The position numbers and the translations under genes were made by a program. Positions 1 through 8,769 of a DNA stretch of 64,000 nucleotides are shown here, piece after piece (positions within the stretch are counted from its first letter, which is position 1; every line of letters starts with the position of its first letter). Source of the DNA: HGM12713 sp045593725 (GTDB lineage Bacteria > Bacillota > Clostridia > Oscillospirales > CAG-272); the NCBI GenBank assembly GCA_045593725.1, contig JAZNXE010000008.1:16374-80373 (forward strand), given 5' to 3'. The notes under the pieces were generated by a model, which was not told the DNA's origin, searched no databases, and saw only the letters and a list, made by a program, of their open reading frames with translations.

Positions 1-837
1 CTGACGTGAAGCTACCGACAGACGCTCCTCGTATGTCGGCAGCGTGTATTTCTCGCCCTCAAGAGCGTGTTTAATCTGAGAAAACAGCCAAGGTGCGCCC
101 ATTGCTCCACGTCCTATCATTATTCCGTCGCATCCCGTGCTCTCAAGCATTACTTGCGCATCCTCGGCAGAATATATGTCCCCATTTCCGATTACGGGAA
201 TACTTACCGCCTTTTTTACGCTCTCAATAATTTCCAAATCTATGCCAGGGGTGTACAGCTGTTCCCTTGTACGGGCATGAACGCATATAGCGCTTACACC
301 CGCTGCCTCAAGTATTTTCGCTACCTCAACGGCGTTTATACTTTGAGAATCCCAACCCGCGCGTATCTTTACGGTTACGGGCAGACTCACAGACTTGCAA
401 ACCGCCTCCGCCACCTTTCCCGCAAGAGCGGGGGTTCTCATAAGTGCGCTTCCCTCTCCGTTAGCGGTTATCTTTCTTACGGGACAACCCATATTTATAT
501 CTATGGCTGTTGGTTTAGCGTCAGAGATGCATCCTCGGTAACTGCCTTCTTCGAGCATCCGTGCCGCCTCAGCCATAAATTCAGGCTCCTTGCCGAAAAG
601 CTGAACTGCCATTGGACAATCCTCTTTAAGCACCGCCGCAAGAGTTGCGGTAGCAGATGAAAAATATTCCTTTCTTTTTGCTCTTTGCTCGTAACAAAGA
701 GCCTTGGCGGATACCATCTCGCTGACGGTATATTCCGCTCCGTATTCTCTGCATATACTCCTGAAGGTACGGTCTGTAACTCCCGCCATTGGCGCAAGCA
801 TAAGCCCGTGCTTCAGCACAACATTTCCTATCTTCAA
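1..837 (-). CDS. dus: tRNA-dihydrouridine synthase, 3' end missing
   Basis: Flavoprotein of the Dus family that reduces uridines in tRNA to dihydrouridine. The reading frame starts at a TTG (837-835) with an AAGGA ribosome binding site 8 bases upstream and runs off the left edge, so 279 codons are visible of the usual 320 or so. Visible motifs are LAPMAGVTD at residues 14-22 (FMN-binding start of the TIM barrel), INMGCPVRK near residue 118 with the catalytic Cys, and GNGDIYSAEDA and GIMIGRGAMG later. The non-ATG start makes the gene easy to miss. Its divergent neighbour is the LRR gene at 1026. Family assignment is secure; the subgroup (DusB-like is likely) is inferred. Confidence 0.93.
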   Translation of the reverse strand, partial: MKIGNVVLKHGLMLAPMAGVTDRTFRSICREYGAEYTVSEMVSAKALCYEQRAKRKEYFSSATATLAAVLKEDCPMAVQLFGKEPEFMAEAARMLEEGSYRGCISDAKPTAIDINMGCPVRKITANGEGSALMRTPALAGKVAEAVCKSVSLPVTVKIRAGWDSQSINAVEVAKILEAAGVSAICVHARTREQLYTPGIDLEIIESVKKAVSIPVIGNGDIYSAEDAQVMLESTGCDGIMIGRGAMGAPWLFSQIKHALEGEKYTLPTYEERLSVASRQ

Positions 838-966
838 TTTTTATTCCTTAAAAAGTATGTTTTATTTATTCGCATTTTACAGCAGAAAAGAGTTGTTTTC
901 TGCCAAAGAGTGTCGTTATTTATATGTATTCACTGTTATGCCCCGATTTCTGTCGAAGGATAATAA

Positions 967-995
967 TTGACAATTTCTTCCAATTGTGATACTAT
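967..995 (+). promoter_or_regulatory. sigma-A type promoter for the LRR gene
   Basis: TTGACA at 967-972 and TACTAT at 990-995 with a 17-base spacer, about 30 bases before the start codon at 1026. Confidence 0.6.
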
Positions 996-1025
996 TTATA
1001 TGTAAACAGTCAAAGGAGCAGGAAA

Positions 1026-1745
1026 ATGAAAAAAGTAAAAGAATATTTAAAAAACATCCCAAAAGAAAAGCTTATAATTATTATTTGCTCGTTTATTGCT
1101 ATATGCGCCATAGCGCTATCCGTAATAATTTTTACATCCGCAAAGCCCAATGAAAAAGCCGAAAAAGATGACCCAAACGGTATAGCTACCGAGAATTACG
1201 GCGGCAGTCAGATATCCTCCCAAAAGCCCGACACCCTTGAGTATCAAAGTCTTGGGAACGGAACCTGCGTAGTGGTGGGAATCGGCACATTTACAAAGGA
1301 AGAGCTTGAAATACCCGAGAAGAGTTATCTGGGCGATACGGTTATAGGAATTGCCTCGGCTGCCTTTGAAGGCTGTGAGGATTTGGTATCAATACATATT
1401 CCCGCAAGCGTAACAAATATCGGTGAGGGTGTTTTTGTAGGCTGCTCTTCCCTTGCTCAGATAAGCGTAGAGCGGTCGAACACAAAATTTTCCTCCATGG
1501 GCGGAATACTTTATTCTAAAAACAAATCCGTGCTTATTTGCTATCCTGCGGCGCGCATAGGCAGCAGTTATCTGCTGAATCCCAATGTAAAGACCATAGC
1601 AAACGATGCTTTTTACGGCGTACAGCATCTGTCAAAGATAAATTACGAGGGCACTGCCTCGGAATTTGGAGAAATAACGGTAGGCGAAGGAAACCGCGCC
1701 TTTACGGCTCTTCCTGTTACCTGCAATTATATGTCTTCAAAATGA
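1026..1745 (+). CDS. membrane-anchored BspA-type leucine-rich repeat protein
   Basis: A 239-residue protein with a basic N-terminus, one hydrophobic segment at about residues 16-37 (anchor or uncleaved signal; no lipobox Cys), a polar linker, then three or four LRR_5 (BspA/TpLRR) repeats with the pattern AFEGCEDLVSIHIPASVTNIG. Proteins of this type are usually surface-exposed and bind host or polymer ligands, but this one is short and its function is not known. AAAGGAG precedes the ATG. It sits alone between its own promoter and a strong hairpin terminator. The same repeat family recurs in the much larger lipoprotein at 2795-4732. Confidence 0.8.
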   Translation: MKKVKEYLKNIPKEKLIIIICSFIAICAIALSVIIFTSAKPNEKAEKDDPNGIATENYGGSQISSQKPDTLEYQSLGNGTCVVVGIGTFTKEELEIPEKSYLGDTVIGIASAAFEGCEDLVSIHIPASVTNIGEGVFVGCSSLAQISVERSNTKFSSMGGILYSKNKSVLICYPAARIGSSYLLNPNVKTIANDAFYGVQHLSKINYEGTASEFGEITVGEGNRAFTALPVTCNYMSSK

Positions 1746-1751
1746 GGTAAA

Positions 1752-1784
1752 GGACGGTCGCAGCTTCTGCGACCGTCCTTGTTT
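1752..1784. terminator. bidirectional intrinsic terminator
   Basis: Twelve-base-pair GC-rich stem (GGACGGTCGCAG / CTGCGACCGTCC, 1752-1779) with a CTT loop. It lies between the convergent LRR gene and mrp and can serve both. Confidence 0.75.
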
Positions 1785-1809
1785 AGTCAGCCTTAAGCTT
1801 CGACATCTA

Positions 1810-2646
1810 TCAGAGCTTTTTCTGAGTTCTGTTTACAAGCACCTCTGCGGCGGTTTCGAGATAATCGTTATCCATCATCTCTATCCAGCCCTTGTCAACG
1901 AGAGCCGTAAGCTTGGGGTCCATCGGTATCCTTGCCAGAAGGTCATAGCCGAATTTCTCAGCTACCTCGTCAATATGGCTCTCGCCAAATACCTTTATCT
2001 CCTTGCCGCAGTCGGGGCATTTTACATAGCTCATATTCTCTACAATTCCATATACTGGAATATCCATCATATCAGCCATATTAGCCGCCTTTGCCACTAT
2101 CATAGACACAAGCTCCTGCGGGCTGCTGACTATAACTATTCCGTCTATCGGGATAGACTGAAAAACGGTGAGCGGAACGTCACCCGTTCCGGGAGGACAG
2201 TCGATAAACATATAGTCGATATCATGCCAAATGGTATCGGTCCAGAACTGCTTTACAGCACCCGCGATAACGGGGCCTCTCCATACAACAGGCTTGGTTT
2301 CGTCATCGAGCATAAGGTTTACAGACATAATATCTATTCCGGAGGTAGTAGTGGGAGGTATCATTCCGTTGTCATCTCCGTCAACACCTGCCTTAAGACC
2401 GAAAGCCTTGGGAATAGAGGGTCCTGTAACGTCGGCGTCGAGTATAGCGGTCTTATAACCAAGACGCTGCATATTTACAGCCAACATAGAGGTAACGAGG
2501 GATTTTCCAACTCCGCCCTTTCCGCTGACTACCGCGATTATATGCTTAACGCTGCTGAGAGCGTGAGGCTGTTCCTTAAGGCTCTTCTGCTCCTTAGATG
2601 AGCATCCCGAGGCGCAAGTAGAACAGTTATGAGTACATTCCGACAT
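1810..2646 (-). CDS. mrp: Mrp/NBP35-family iron-sulfur carrier ATPase
   Basis: P-loop ATPase of the Mrp/ApbC/Nbp35 family, which assembles and transfers Fe-S clusters to apoproteins. The deviant Walker A (GKGGVGKS, residues 42-49) is intact, followed by DADVTGPSIP and DCPPGTGD. Four N-terminal cysteines (4, 8, 11, 15) resemble the Nbp35 ferredoxin-like motif, and a CPDC pair lies at 210-213, where family members bind a bridging cluster. Length 278 residues is normal for the clostridial form. AGGAG precedes the ATG. It has its own promoter (2689-2717) and appears monocistronic. The family call is firm; client proteins are unknown. Confidence 0.93.
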   Translation of the reverse strand: MSECTHNCSTCASGCSSKEQKSLKEQPHALSSVKHIIAVVSGKGGVGKSLVTSMLAVNMQRLGYKTAILDADVTGPSIPKAFGLKAGVDGDDNGMIPPTTTSGIDIMSVNLMLDDETKPVVWRGPVIAGAVKQFWTDTIWHDIDYMFIDCPPGTGDVPLTVFQSIPIDGIVIVSSPQELVSMIVAKAANMADMMDIPVYGIVENMSYVKCPDCGKEIKVFGESHIDEVAEKFGYDLLARIPMDPKLTALVDKGWIEMMDNDYLETAAEVLVNRTQKKL

Positions 2647-2688
2647 TTTTTATTCTCCTTTGTTTTGGGCAAAAATAATTATACATAT

Positions 2689-2717
2689 ATTATACACCAA
2701 AAATCGGTAATTTTCAA
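2689..2717 (-). promoter_or_regulatory. promoter for mrp
   Basis: Read on the minus strand: TTGAAA (2717-2712), 17-base spacer, TATAAT (2694-2689). Confidence 0.65.
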
Positions 2718-2754
2718 TAGCTTTAAAAGAAATATAATGTATTTTCATATAAAT

Positions 2755-2781
2755 ACACCACCCCCGAATTGGGGGTGGTGT
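2755..2781 (-). terminator. terminator of the large LRR gene
   Basis: Eleven-pair stem ACACCACCCCC / GGGGGTGGTGT with a 5-base loop, 13 bases after the LRR stop codon. The following U tract is poor, so termination strength is uncertain. Confidence 0.6.
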
Positions 2782-2794
2782 CTGTTTTCTTTGT

Positions 2795-4732
2795 TTAATT
2801 ATCATCAACCTTAGCAATATCGCCGTCTGTGCAGTGTACAGTGTAGTCACCGGTGTCAGCGCTCCAGCCTTCGACCTTTTCAATAGACTTCCATTCTGCT
2901 TTTGTGCCTTCGAAGGTTATACTCGTAAGTCCTGTGCACTTGTGGAACGTCCCGATACTCTTAAGACTGTTGGGTATGCTTATGTCGGTAAGTCCTGTAC
3001 AATTGTAGAAAGCCCCATCTCCAATGCTCGTGACACCGTCAGGTACGGTTATACCCGTAAGCCCCGTGCACCAGTCAAACGCATCATCTGCAATGGTTTT
3101 AGTGCCCTCCTTTACCGTATATGCACCCGATATAGAAGTCTTTGCGTCTATTAGATGATTTCCTATATACAACACGCCATTATCCCAATTGGATTGATTG
3201 TTATAGTATGCCGTATTGTATACCGCAGAACCGCCAATGCTCGTAACGCTGTCGGGTATGGTTATGCTCGTAAGTCCTGTGCAATAGTAGAACGCACTAT
3301 CTCCAATGCTCGTGACGCTGTCGGGTATAGTTATACTCGTAAGCTTTGTGCAACCGTTAAAGGCATAATCTCCAATGTCCGTAACACTGTTGGGTATGCT
3401 TATATCCACAAGTGCTGTGCAATCACCAAACGCCGAATCTGCAATGTCCGTGATGCTGTCGGGTATGCTTATACCCGTAAGTCCTGTGCATTTTTTAAAT
3501 GCACTATCTCCAATGCTCGTGACGCTGTCGGGTATGCTTATACCCGTAAGTCCTGTGCAATTGTAGAAGGCTAATAGAGCAATAGTTTTAGTTCCATCCT
3601 TTACCGTATATGCACCCGATATAGAAGTCTTTGCCTCTATCAAATGCTTTCCTACATACAGCACTCTATTGTTCCAATTTGACTCATTGTTATAGTATGC
3701 TGTATCGGAGAATGCCGCTTTTCCAATGCTCGTAACGCTGTCGGGTATAGTTATACCCGTAAGCTTTGTGCAACTCTTGAACGTCTCTTCTCCAATACTC
3801 GTGAGCTTACTGTTTTCAGTAAATTCTATACCCGTTAGTCCAGTACACTCACGGAAGGCATAATCTCCTATGCCCGTAACATTTTCGGGTATCGTTATAC
3901 TCGTAAGACCCTTGCAGCAGGAGAAAGCATAATTTCCAATGCTCGTGAGCTTACTGTTCTTAGCAATCCTTACACTCGTTAATCCTTTGCACCAGTAAAA
4001 CGCACTATCTCCAATGCTTGTGACGCTTTTTGGTATGATTATACCTGTGATTTCCGTGAGGTTGCGGAAGGCTCCCCCAGCAATAGCTTTAGTTCCCTCT
4101 TTTACCGTATATGAACCCGATATAGAAGTTTTGGCATCTACCAAATGATTTCCTACATACAGCACACCCTTATCCCAGCTTGATTCACTGTTATAGTATG
4201 ATGTATTGTAGAACGCACTATATCCAATACTCGTAATACTGTCGGGTATGGTTATACTCGCAAGTGCCGTGCAATTATAGAACGCACAATCGCCAATGCT
4301 CGTGACACTGTCGGATATCGTTATACCCGTAAGGCTTGTGTTTTCGTAGAACGCACTATATCCAATCGCCGTAACAGGCAAACTGTTATATTTGCCTATA
4401 ACAATATCGGTTGCACTACAAGCTCCGATTCCCGTTACCGTATATCCTTTGCCGTCATCGTTCAATTCAAGCGCTAACCCCTCTGAGCATTCGGGAAGGC
4501 TTTCTATTGTCCACGAAGGAGCTTCAGGTTCTTCGTTTTCTTCTTCGTTCACCTCTCCATCGTTTTCCTCGTTTTCCTCATCTTTGGGTTTGCTTTCCGA
4601 ACTGCTGCTCTGGCTGTTGCTTGGGCTGGGGTCGGTAGTAGCACTCGTTTGCTCTATCTCAAAATAGTTACACGAAGTAAGCACGATTAAAAGCATAACT
4701 GCCACCAGAATGTTCGCTAAAATTCTTTTCAT
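2795..4732 (-). CDS. large BspA-type leucine-rich repeat lipoprotein
   Basis: A 645-residue surface lipoprotein. The start at 4732 is chosen because GGAGG lies 6 bases upstream; a further upstream ATG has no such site. Signal peptide with lipobox LTSC (Cys21), then a Ser- and Glu/Asp-rich linker (about residues 30-72), then more than twenty 23-residue LRR_5 repeats of the form CTGLTSITIPDSVTSIGDSAFY. The repeats are organised in long units: an insert with SISGAYTVKEGTKTIA recurs three times, about 490-500 bp apart. BspA-like proteins mediate adhesion in other bacteria; the ligand here is unknown. It has its own promoter and terminator. Confidence 0.85.
   Translation of the reverse strand: MKRILANILVAVMLLIVLTSCNYFEIEQTSATTDPSPSNSQSSSSESKPKDEENEENDGEVNEEENEEPEAPSWTIESLPECSEGLALELNDDGKGYTVTGIGACSATDIVIGKYNSLPVTAIGYSAFYENTSLTGITISDSVTSIGDCAFYNCTALASITIPDSITSIGYSAFYNTSYYNSESSWDKGVLYVGNHLVDAKTSISGSYTVKEGTKAIAGGAFRNLTEITGIIIPKSVTSIGDSAFYWCKGLTSVRIAKNSKLTSIGNYAFSCCKGLTSITIPENVTGIGDYAFRECTGLTGIEFTENSKLTSIGEETFKSCTKLTGITIPDSVTSIGKAAFSDTAYYNNESNWNNRVLYVGKHLIEAKTSISGAYTVKDGTKTIALLAFYNCTGLTGISIPDSVTSIGDSAFKKCTGLTGISIPDSITDIADSAFGDCTALVDISIPNSVTDIGDYAFNGCTKLTSITIPDSVTSIGDSAFYYCTGLTSITIPDSVTSIGGSAVYNTAYYNNQSNWDNGVLYIGNHLIDAKTSISGAYTVKEGTKTIADDAFDWCTGLTGITVPDGVTSIGDGAFYNCTGLTDISIPNSLKSIGTFHKCTGLTSITFEGTKAEWKSIEKVEGWSADTGDYTVHCTDGDIAKVDDN
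3075..4215 (-). repeat. three long intragenic repeat units in the LRR gene
   Basis: The segment encoding the YTVKEGTKTIA insert begins near 3111, 3600 and 4101 (spacings 489 and 501 bp) with high nucleotide identity, inside a background of 69-bp LRR repeats. Such arrays can expand or contract by recombination. Confidence 0.8.
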
Positions 4733-4768
4733 TATATTCCTCCGAATATTCATTGACCTGCTGCTTTC

Positions 4769-4797
4769 ATTTTATCACACATCCTATTTATTGTCAA
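4769..4797 (-). promoter_or_regulatory. promoter for the LRR lipoprotein
   Basis: Minus strand TTGACA (4797-4792), 17 bases, TAAAAT (4774-4769). Confidence 0.65.
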
Positions 4798-4834
4798 GTT
4801 TTTTGAAATTCTTAATAAAAATTCCTCAAAGCTA

Positions 4835-4863
4835 TTGAAAAAAAGCTCATTTAGAGTTATACT
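4835..4863 (+). promoter_or_regulatory. promoter for gpmI
   Basis: TTGAAA (4835-4840), 17 bases, TATACT (4858-4863), about 48 bases before the gpmI start. Confidence 0.65.
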
Positions 4864-4910
4864 ATATAAGATTGAAAAATATTTTACTTTTTAATTTTTG
4901 GAGGTCAATT

Positions 4911-6572
4911 ATGGCAGAAATTCTCAGAAAGCTCTCACGCTTTGACGGTGTGAACGGTCCCGTTCTCACTATCGTTATGGACGGTGTAGGACTTGCTCCC
5001 GATACCAGCTCAAACGCGGTTGCAGGAGCTTATACTCCCACTCTTGACATGCTTATGTCCAAATACCCTCTTGTATCCCTCAAGGCTCACGGAACGGCGG
5101 TTGGTCTTCCCTCCGATGACGATATGGGCAACTCCGAGGTAGGTCACAACGCTCTGGGCGCAGGTCAGGTTTTCGCTCAGGGAGCAAAGCTTGTTTCCAA
5201 CTCTATTGAAAGCGGAAAAATGTTCACATCCGACACATGGCAAGCTATCGTTACTAACGTAAAGGCTTCGGGCGGTGTTCTTCATTTCCTCGGTCTTTTC
5301 TCCGACGGAAACGTTCACTCGCACATCGACCACCTCAAGGCTATGATTGTAAGAGCTAAGGAAGAAGGCATCTCAAAGGTAAGAATACACATTCTCATTG
5401 ACGGACGTGACGTTGGAGAGACCAGCGCACTTGACTATATTCTTCCCTTCGAGGAATTTATCGCAGCCCTCCGCTCCCCTGACTTTGATATAAAGATAGC
5501 TTCGGGCGGCGGACGTATGAAGGTTACTATGGACCGTTACGAGGCTGACTGGTCTATGGTTGAGCGCGGCTGGGAAACTCACGTTCTGGGCGAGGGCAGA
5601 CAGTTCGCTTCCGCAGAGGAGGCTGTTACCACCTACCGCACCGAGCTTGGGGTTATCGACCAGGACCTTCCTCCCTTTGTTATTGCTGAGAACGGTGCTC
5701 CCGTTGGAACTATAAACGACGGCGACAGCGTTATATTCTACAACTTCCGCGGCGACCGCTCTATTGAGATTTCCAAGGCGTTTGACGCTCCCGCGGGCGA
5801 ATTCGACAAGTTCGACCGCAAGAGAGTTCCCACCGTTGTTTATGCAGGTATGCTTGAGTACGACGGCGACCTTCACATTCCCCACAGATACCTTGTTTCT
5901 CCCCCCGAGATTACCAACACCATGAGCGAGTATCTTGCTCTTACGGGCGTTAAGCAGTTGGCTATCTCCGAGACCCAGAAATACGGTCACGTTACCTATT
6001 TCTGGAACGGAAACCGCTCGGGCAAATTCTCAGAGGAGCTTGAGACCTATATTGAGATTCCCTCTGACGTAGTTCCCTTTGAGCAGCGCCCTTGGATGAA
6101 GTGCGCCGAGATTACCGACAAGCTTATCGAGTGTCTTGAAAGCGGCGAGTACAGATACCTCCGCGTAAACTTCCCCAACGGAGATATGGTTGGTCACACA
6201 GGCTCTCTCCTTGCTACCAGATGCTCTATGGAGGCTCTTGACCTTCAGCTTGCAAGAATACTGAAGGCTCTTGATAAGCTGGGCGGTGTTGCCCTTATTA
6301 CAGCCGACCACGGAAACGCTGACGAAATGTACGAGATGGACAAGAAGTCGGGACTTCCCAAGGCTGACAAGAGCGGCAACTACAAGTCAAAGACCAGCCA
6401 CACTCTCAACCCTGTTCCCTGCATCCTTTATAACAACGTATGCGCTGATGCTTACACCGTTAAGGAGGACAAGGGACAGTTCGGACTCTCAAACGTAGCG
6501 GCTACTATGGTAAATCTTATGGGCTACGAGGCTCCCGAAATGTGGGATGAAAGCATTATTGAGATAAAATAA
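4911..6572 (+). CDS. gpmI: 2,3-bisphosphoglycerate-independent phosphoglycerate mutase
   Basis: Interconverts 3- and 2-phosphoglycerate in glycolysis, using two metal ions (usually Mn) and a phosphoserine intermediate. Start at 4911 follows TTGGAGG. Seen in the 553-residue product: metal-binding VMDGVG (Asp24), the catalytic Ser75 in NSEVGHNALGAG, VHSHIDHL, DGRDV, the FRGDRSIE segment, and the metal-binding TADHGNADEM near the C-terminus. It is about 40 residues longer than the Bacillus enzyme, as in some other anaerobes. Monocistronic between its own promoter and a strong terminator. Confidence 0.96.
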   Translation: MAEILRKLSRFDGVNGPVLTIVMDGVGLAPDTSSNAVAGAYTPTLDMLMSKYPLVSLKAHGTAVGLPSDDDMGNSEVGHNALGAGQVFAQGAKLVSNSIESGKMFTSDTWQAIVTNVKASGGVLHFLGLFSDGNVHSHIDHLKAMIVRAKEEGISKVRIHILIDGRDVGETSALDYILPFEEFIAALRSPDFDIKIASGGGRMKVTMDRYEADWSMVERGWETHVLGEGRQFASAEEAVTTYRTELGVIDQDLPPFVIAENGAPVGTINDGDSVIFYNFRGDRSIEISKAFDAPAGEFDKFDRKRVPTVVYAGMLEYDGDLHIPHRYLVSPPEITNTMSEYLALTGVKQLAISETQKYGHVTYFWNGNRSGKFSEELETYIEIPSDVVPFEQRPWMKCAEITDKLIECLESGEYRYLRVNFPNGDMVGHTGSLLATRCSMEALDLQLARILKALDKLGGVALITADHGNADEMYEMDKKSGLPKADKSGNYKSKTSHTLNPVPCILYNNVCADAYTVKEDKGQFGLSNVAATMVNLMGYEAPEMWDESIIEIK

Positions 6573-6585
6573 ACCAGAACCTATT

Positions 6586-6617
6586 AAAGGACCGAGAATT
6601 TCTCGGTCCTTTTTTTC
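6586..6617 (+). terminator. terminator of gpmI
   Basis: AAGGACCGAGA / TCTCGGTCCTT stem with an ATT loop, followed by seven T. Confidence 0.85.
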
Positions 6618-6653
6618 ATATAATTTCATACCTTTATTTTTTGAGAGGTGGGT

Positions 6654-8219
6654 ATGGACAGACTAAAAAAATTCTACGTCAACGGGATATTGATGACGGT
6701 AGTTACGCTTATAATAAGATACGTTTCGGTCAATTTCAACATCTATATATCCAACAAGATAGGCGCTGTATCCATGGGAATATTTACCCTTGTATCAAGC
6801 GTATATGGCTTCGCCCTTACTATCGCCACCTCGGGTATAAGCCTTGCCACCACCAAGCTCGTATCCGAGGCTATGGGAATAGGCTCACAAAGAAAGGATT
6901 ACAACACAAAAAAAACCGTGCTTTCGGTGATGAAAAGAAGTCTTCTTTTTTCCCTATCCATAAGCTTTGCCACAGCCTTTTCTTTGTTCCTATCTGCTCC
7001 CTTTATAGGTAAGACCATACTTGGCGATGAACGCACGGTATCCTCATTACGCATACTTGCTTTTTCTCTCCCCGCTATTGCTTTATCCTCATCCTTAGGC
7101 GGATATTTCACAGCTCTTCGCAGGGTATATAAAAACGCCTGTGTTCAGATATTTTCTCAAGCCTTGCGGATATATTTGTGTGTAGTACTGCTAAGCTCTA
7201 CGGTCGCTAAGGATATGGAAAGCGCCTGTGTTGCCATTGTGGTAGGAATAACAGTATCGGAGATAGGGGGATTTATTATCCACCTTGTTATGTATCTTTT
7301 TGAAAAAAGGAGTAAGGAAAAGCCACAGAAATCCCTACCCGCGGACAAAAAGCTGGCGGGGCGGCTGATACCTATCACAGTTCCTGTGGCGCTCAGTGCT
7401 TATATGCGTTCCGCTCTCATAACGGTAGAGCATCTTCTTATCCCCTGGGGACTTGAGCGCAGCGGTACGTCACGGGATATTTCCCTTGCCGCATACGGCA
7501 CTGTTCACAGCCTTGTATTTCCACTTATTCTATTTCCTTCGGCTATTTCCTCATCCTTCGCGGGGCTGTTAGTGCCCGAAATATCCGAGTCGGACGCCGC
7601 CGAAGACAAGGAGCGTATTGAACGCATAATATCACGTGTTTTAAAAACCGTACTTATATATTCCGTGGGCGTAGCGGGAATAATGATGTGTCTTTCGGGT
7701 GAGCTTGGCTCTGTTCTTTTAGAAAGCCAAGACTCGGCACTCTATATAGGTCTTATCGCCCCCTTAATACCTATAATGTATCTTGATACCTCCGTGGATT
7801 CTATCCTCAAAGGCTTAGGATATCAATTTTATTCAATGATTATAAATATAGCGGATGCTTTTATGTCGGTTGTATTGGTGTGGATCTTACTGCCCCGCTT
7901 CGGTATAATGGGATATATTATGACCGTCTATTTCACTGAAATAGTAAACGCCACCCTGAGCATTACAAAGCTACTTATTGTGACTAAGACTAAGGTCAGG
8001 ATATTCGATTGGATAGTTAAGCCTATCCTATGCATTATAGCCGCCACGGGAATTTTGAATTTCTTTATCGAGCACCTGTCTGTTTTCGCCACCACACGGG
8101 CAGCTTTGTTTATCCACATTTTTTTAATAGGTATAATATATTTAGCGCTTTTGGTTGTGGCGCGGGCTATCTCCCCCCAAAAAATAAAGACCTCCATAGT
8201 AAATTTCTTAAGGATATAA
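6654..8219 (+). CDS. SpoVB/MurJ-like polysaccharide flippase
   Basis: A 521-residue polytopic membrane protein of the MOP superfamily (SpoVB/RfbX branch), with about 14 predicted transmembrane segments. Family members flip lipid-linked precursors such as lipid II or surface polysaccharide units across the membrane; SpoVB itself acts in spore cortex formation. The N-terminal LKKFYVNGILMTVVTLIIRYVSVNFNIYISNKIGAVSMGIF pattern is typical of the clostridial SpoVB-like group. ATG at 6654 is preferred over a GTG at 6648 that overlaps the GAGAGG ribosome binding site. No partner genes nearby reveal the substrate. Confidence 0.85.
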   Translation: MDRLKKFYVNGILMTVVTLIIRYVSVNFNIYISNKIGAVSMGIFTLVSSVYGFALTIATSGISLATTKLVSEAMGIGSQRKDYNTKKTVLSVMKRSLLFSLSISFATAFSLFLSAPFIGKTILGDERTVSSLRILAFSLPAIALSSSLGGYFTALRRVYKNACVQIFSQALRIYLCVVLLSSTVAKDMESACVAIVVGITVSEIGGFIIHLVMYLFEKRSKEKPQKSLPADKKLAGRLIPITVPVALSAYMRSALITVEHLLIPWGLERSGTSRDISLAAYGTVHSLVFPLILFPSAISSSFAGLLVPEISESDAAEDKERIERIISRVLKTVLIYSVGVAGIMMCLSGELGSVLLESQDSALYIGLIAPLIPIMYLDTSVDSILKGLGYQFYSMIINIADAFMSVVLVWILLPRFGIMGYIMTVYFTEIVNATLSITKLLIVTKTKVRIFDWIVKPILCIIAATGILNFFIEHLSVFATTRAALFIHIFLIGIIYLALLVVARAISPQKIKTSIVNFLRI

Positions 8220-8260
8220 AAAGGTCCGTCATTAGAGCTATCCTCGAAAGGACAGTTTTC

Positions 8261-8299
8261 AAAAATATGGCATATCTCAAAAGAGGTATGCCGTATTTT
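8261..8299 (+). terminator. terminator after the flippase gene
   Basis: GGCATATCTC / GAGGTATGCC stem with an AAAA loop, extended by AAAAATA / TATTTTT on the outside, ending in a T-rich tract. Confidence 0.7.
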
Positions 8300-8393
8300 T
8301 ATTTGTGAGCACAAATGCAGTGCTTCGTATGTATTAACTAAAGACTATAACAAAATTACGGTTATTTTGCTATGCGAAAAGTCTGCACAAACC

Positions 8394-8519
8394 AAAGGCT
8401 CCCTTGTGTAAAGGGAGCTGTCGCAAAGCGACTGAGGGATTGTTTTGAGCGAAAATCTAACCTTTTACAATCCCTCCGTCACGCTATCGCGTGCCACCTC
8501 CCTTTACACAAGGGAGGCT
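8394..8519. repeat. MITE-like inverted-repeat element, full copy
   Basis: Two half-units in inverted orientation. Left half: hairpin CTCCCTT/AAGGGAG (8399-8417), small hairpin GTCGC-AAA-GCGAC (8420-8432), then TGAGGGATTGT. The right half (read from 8519 leftwards) repeats the same order with a CACGC/GCGTG small hairpin. The whole is a 125-bp imperfect palindrome with no coding capacity. A single half-unit lies at 63654-63706. I recall similar sequences scattered through gut Clostridia, but cannot check this here. Confidence 0.8.
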
Positions 8520-8734
8520 TTTTTCTACCTCCCGGAAGGTAAGCAAAGAGCTTTTGAAATGTAAATGTCAAAAGTACCTTTGCGTTGCTTTTGGCAAAAT
8601 CTTGTTGTCTTTAATTAAGTCAGTGCTTGTCAGGAAAATTGACAAGTCATAGATAAACATAAAAAGGCTCCTTATGTAAAGGGAAGCTCTTTTTACTTTC
8701 CGGAAGGTAATTGGATAAAATATCACTAAATATG
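8520..8734. other. gene-free, hairpin-rich decayed repeat region
   Basis: No credible reading frame. Contains CTTGTCA / TGACAAG (8626-8646), CTTTTGA / TCAAAAG near 8551-8575, a degenerate third match to the repeat half-unit (GGCTCCTTATGTAAAGGGAAGCT, about 8666-8688) and two related motifs, TCCCGGAAGGTAA near 8530 and TTCCGGAAGGTAA near 8699, that could bound a decayed element. Confidence 0.4.
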
Positions 8735-8763
8735 TTTACAAACCGTGATAATTGTGATATAAT
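8735..8763 (+). promoter_or_regulatory. promoter of the structured leader and lipoprotein
   Basis: TTTACA (8735-8740), 17 bases, TATAAT (8758-8763). Transcription would start near 8770, exactly where the long-range helix of the leader begins. Confidence 0.7.
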
Positions 8764-8769
8764 AAGCAT

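Noticed and set aside
1810..2646. Assignment of the P-loop protein as a MinD/ParA cell-division ATPase
   Set aside because: The N-terminal four-Cys motif and the CPDC pair point to the Mrp/Nbp35 iron-sulfur branch, and no partner minC or parB gene is present.
3155..3574. Regularly spaced repeats resembling a CRISPR array or tandem repeat protein on the plus strand
   Set aside because: The period is 69 bp and all units are coding LRR repeats on the minus strand; there are no unique spacers of constant length.
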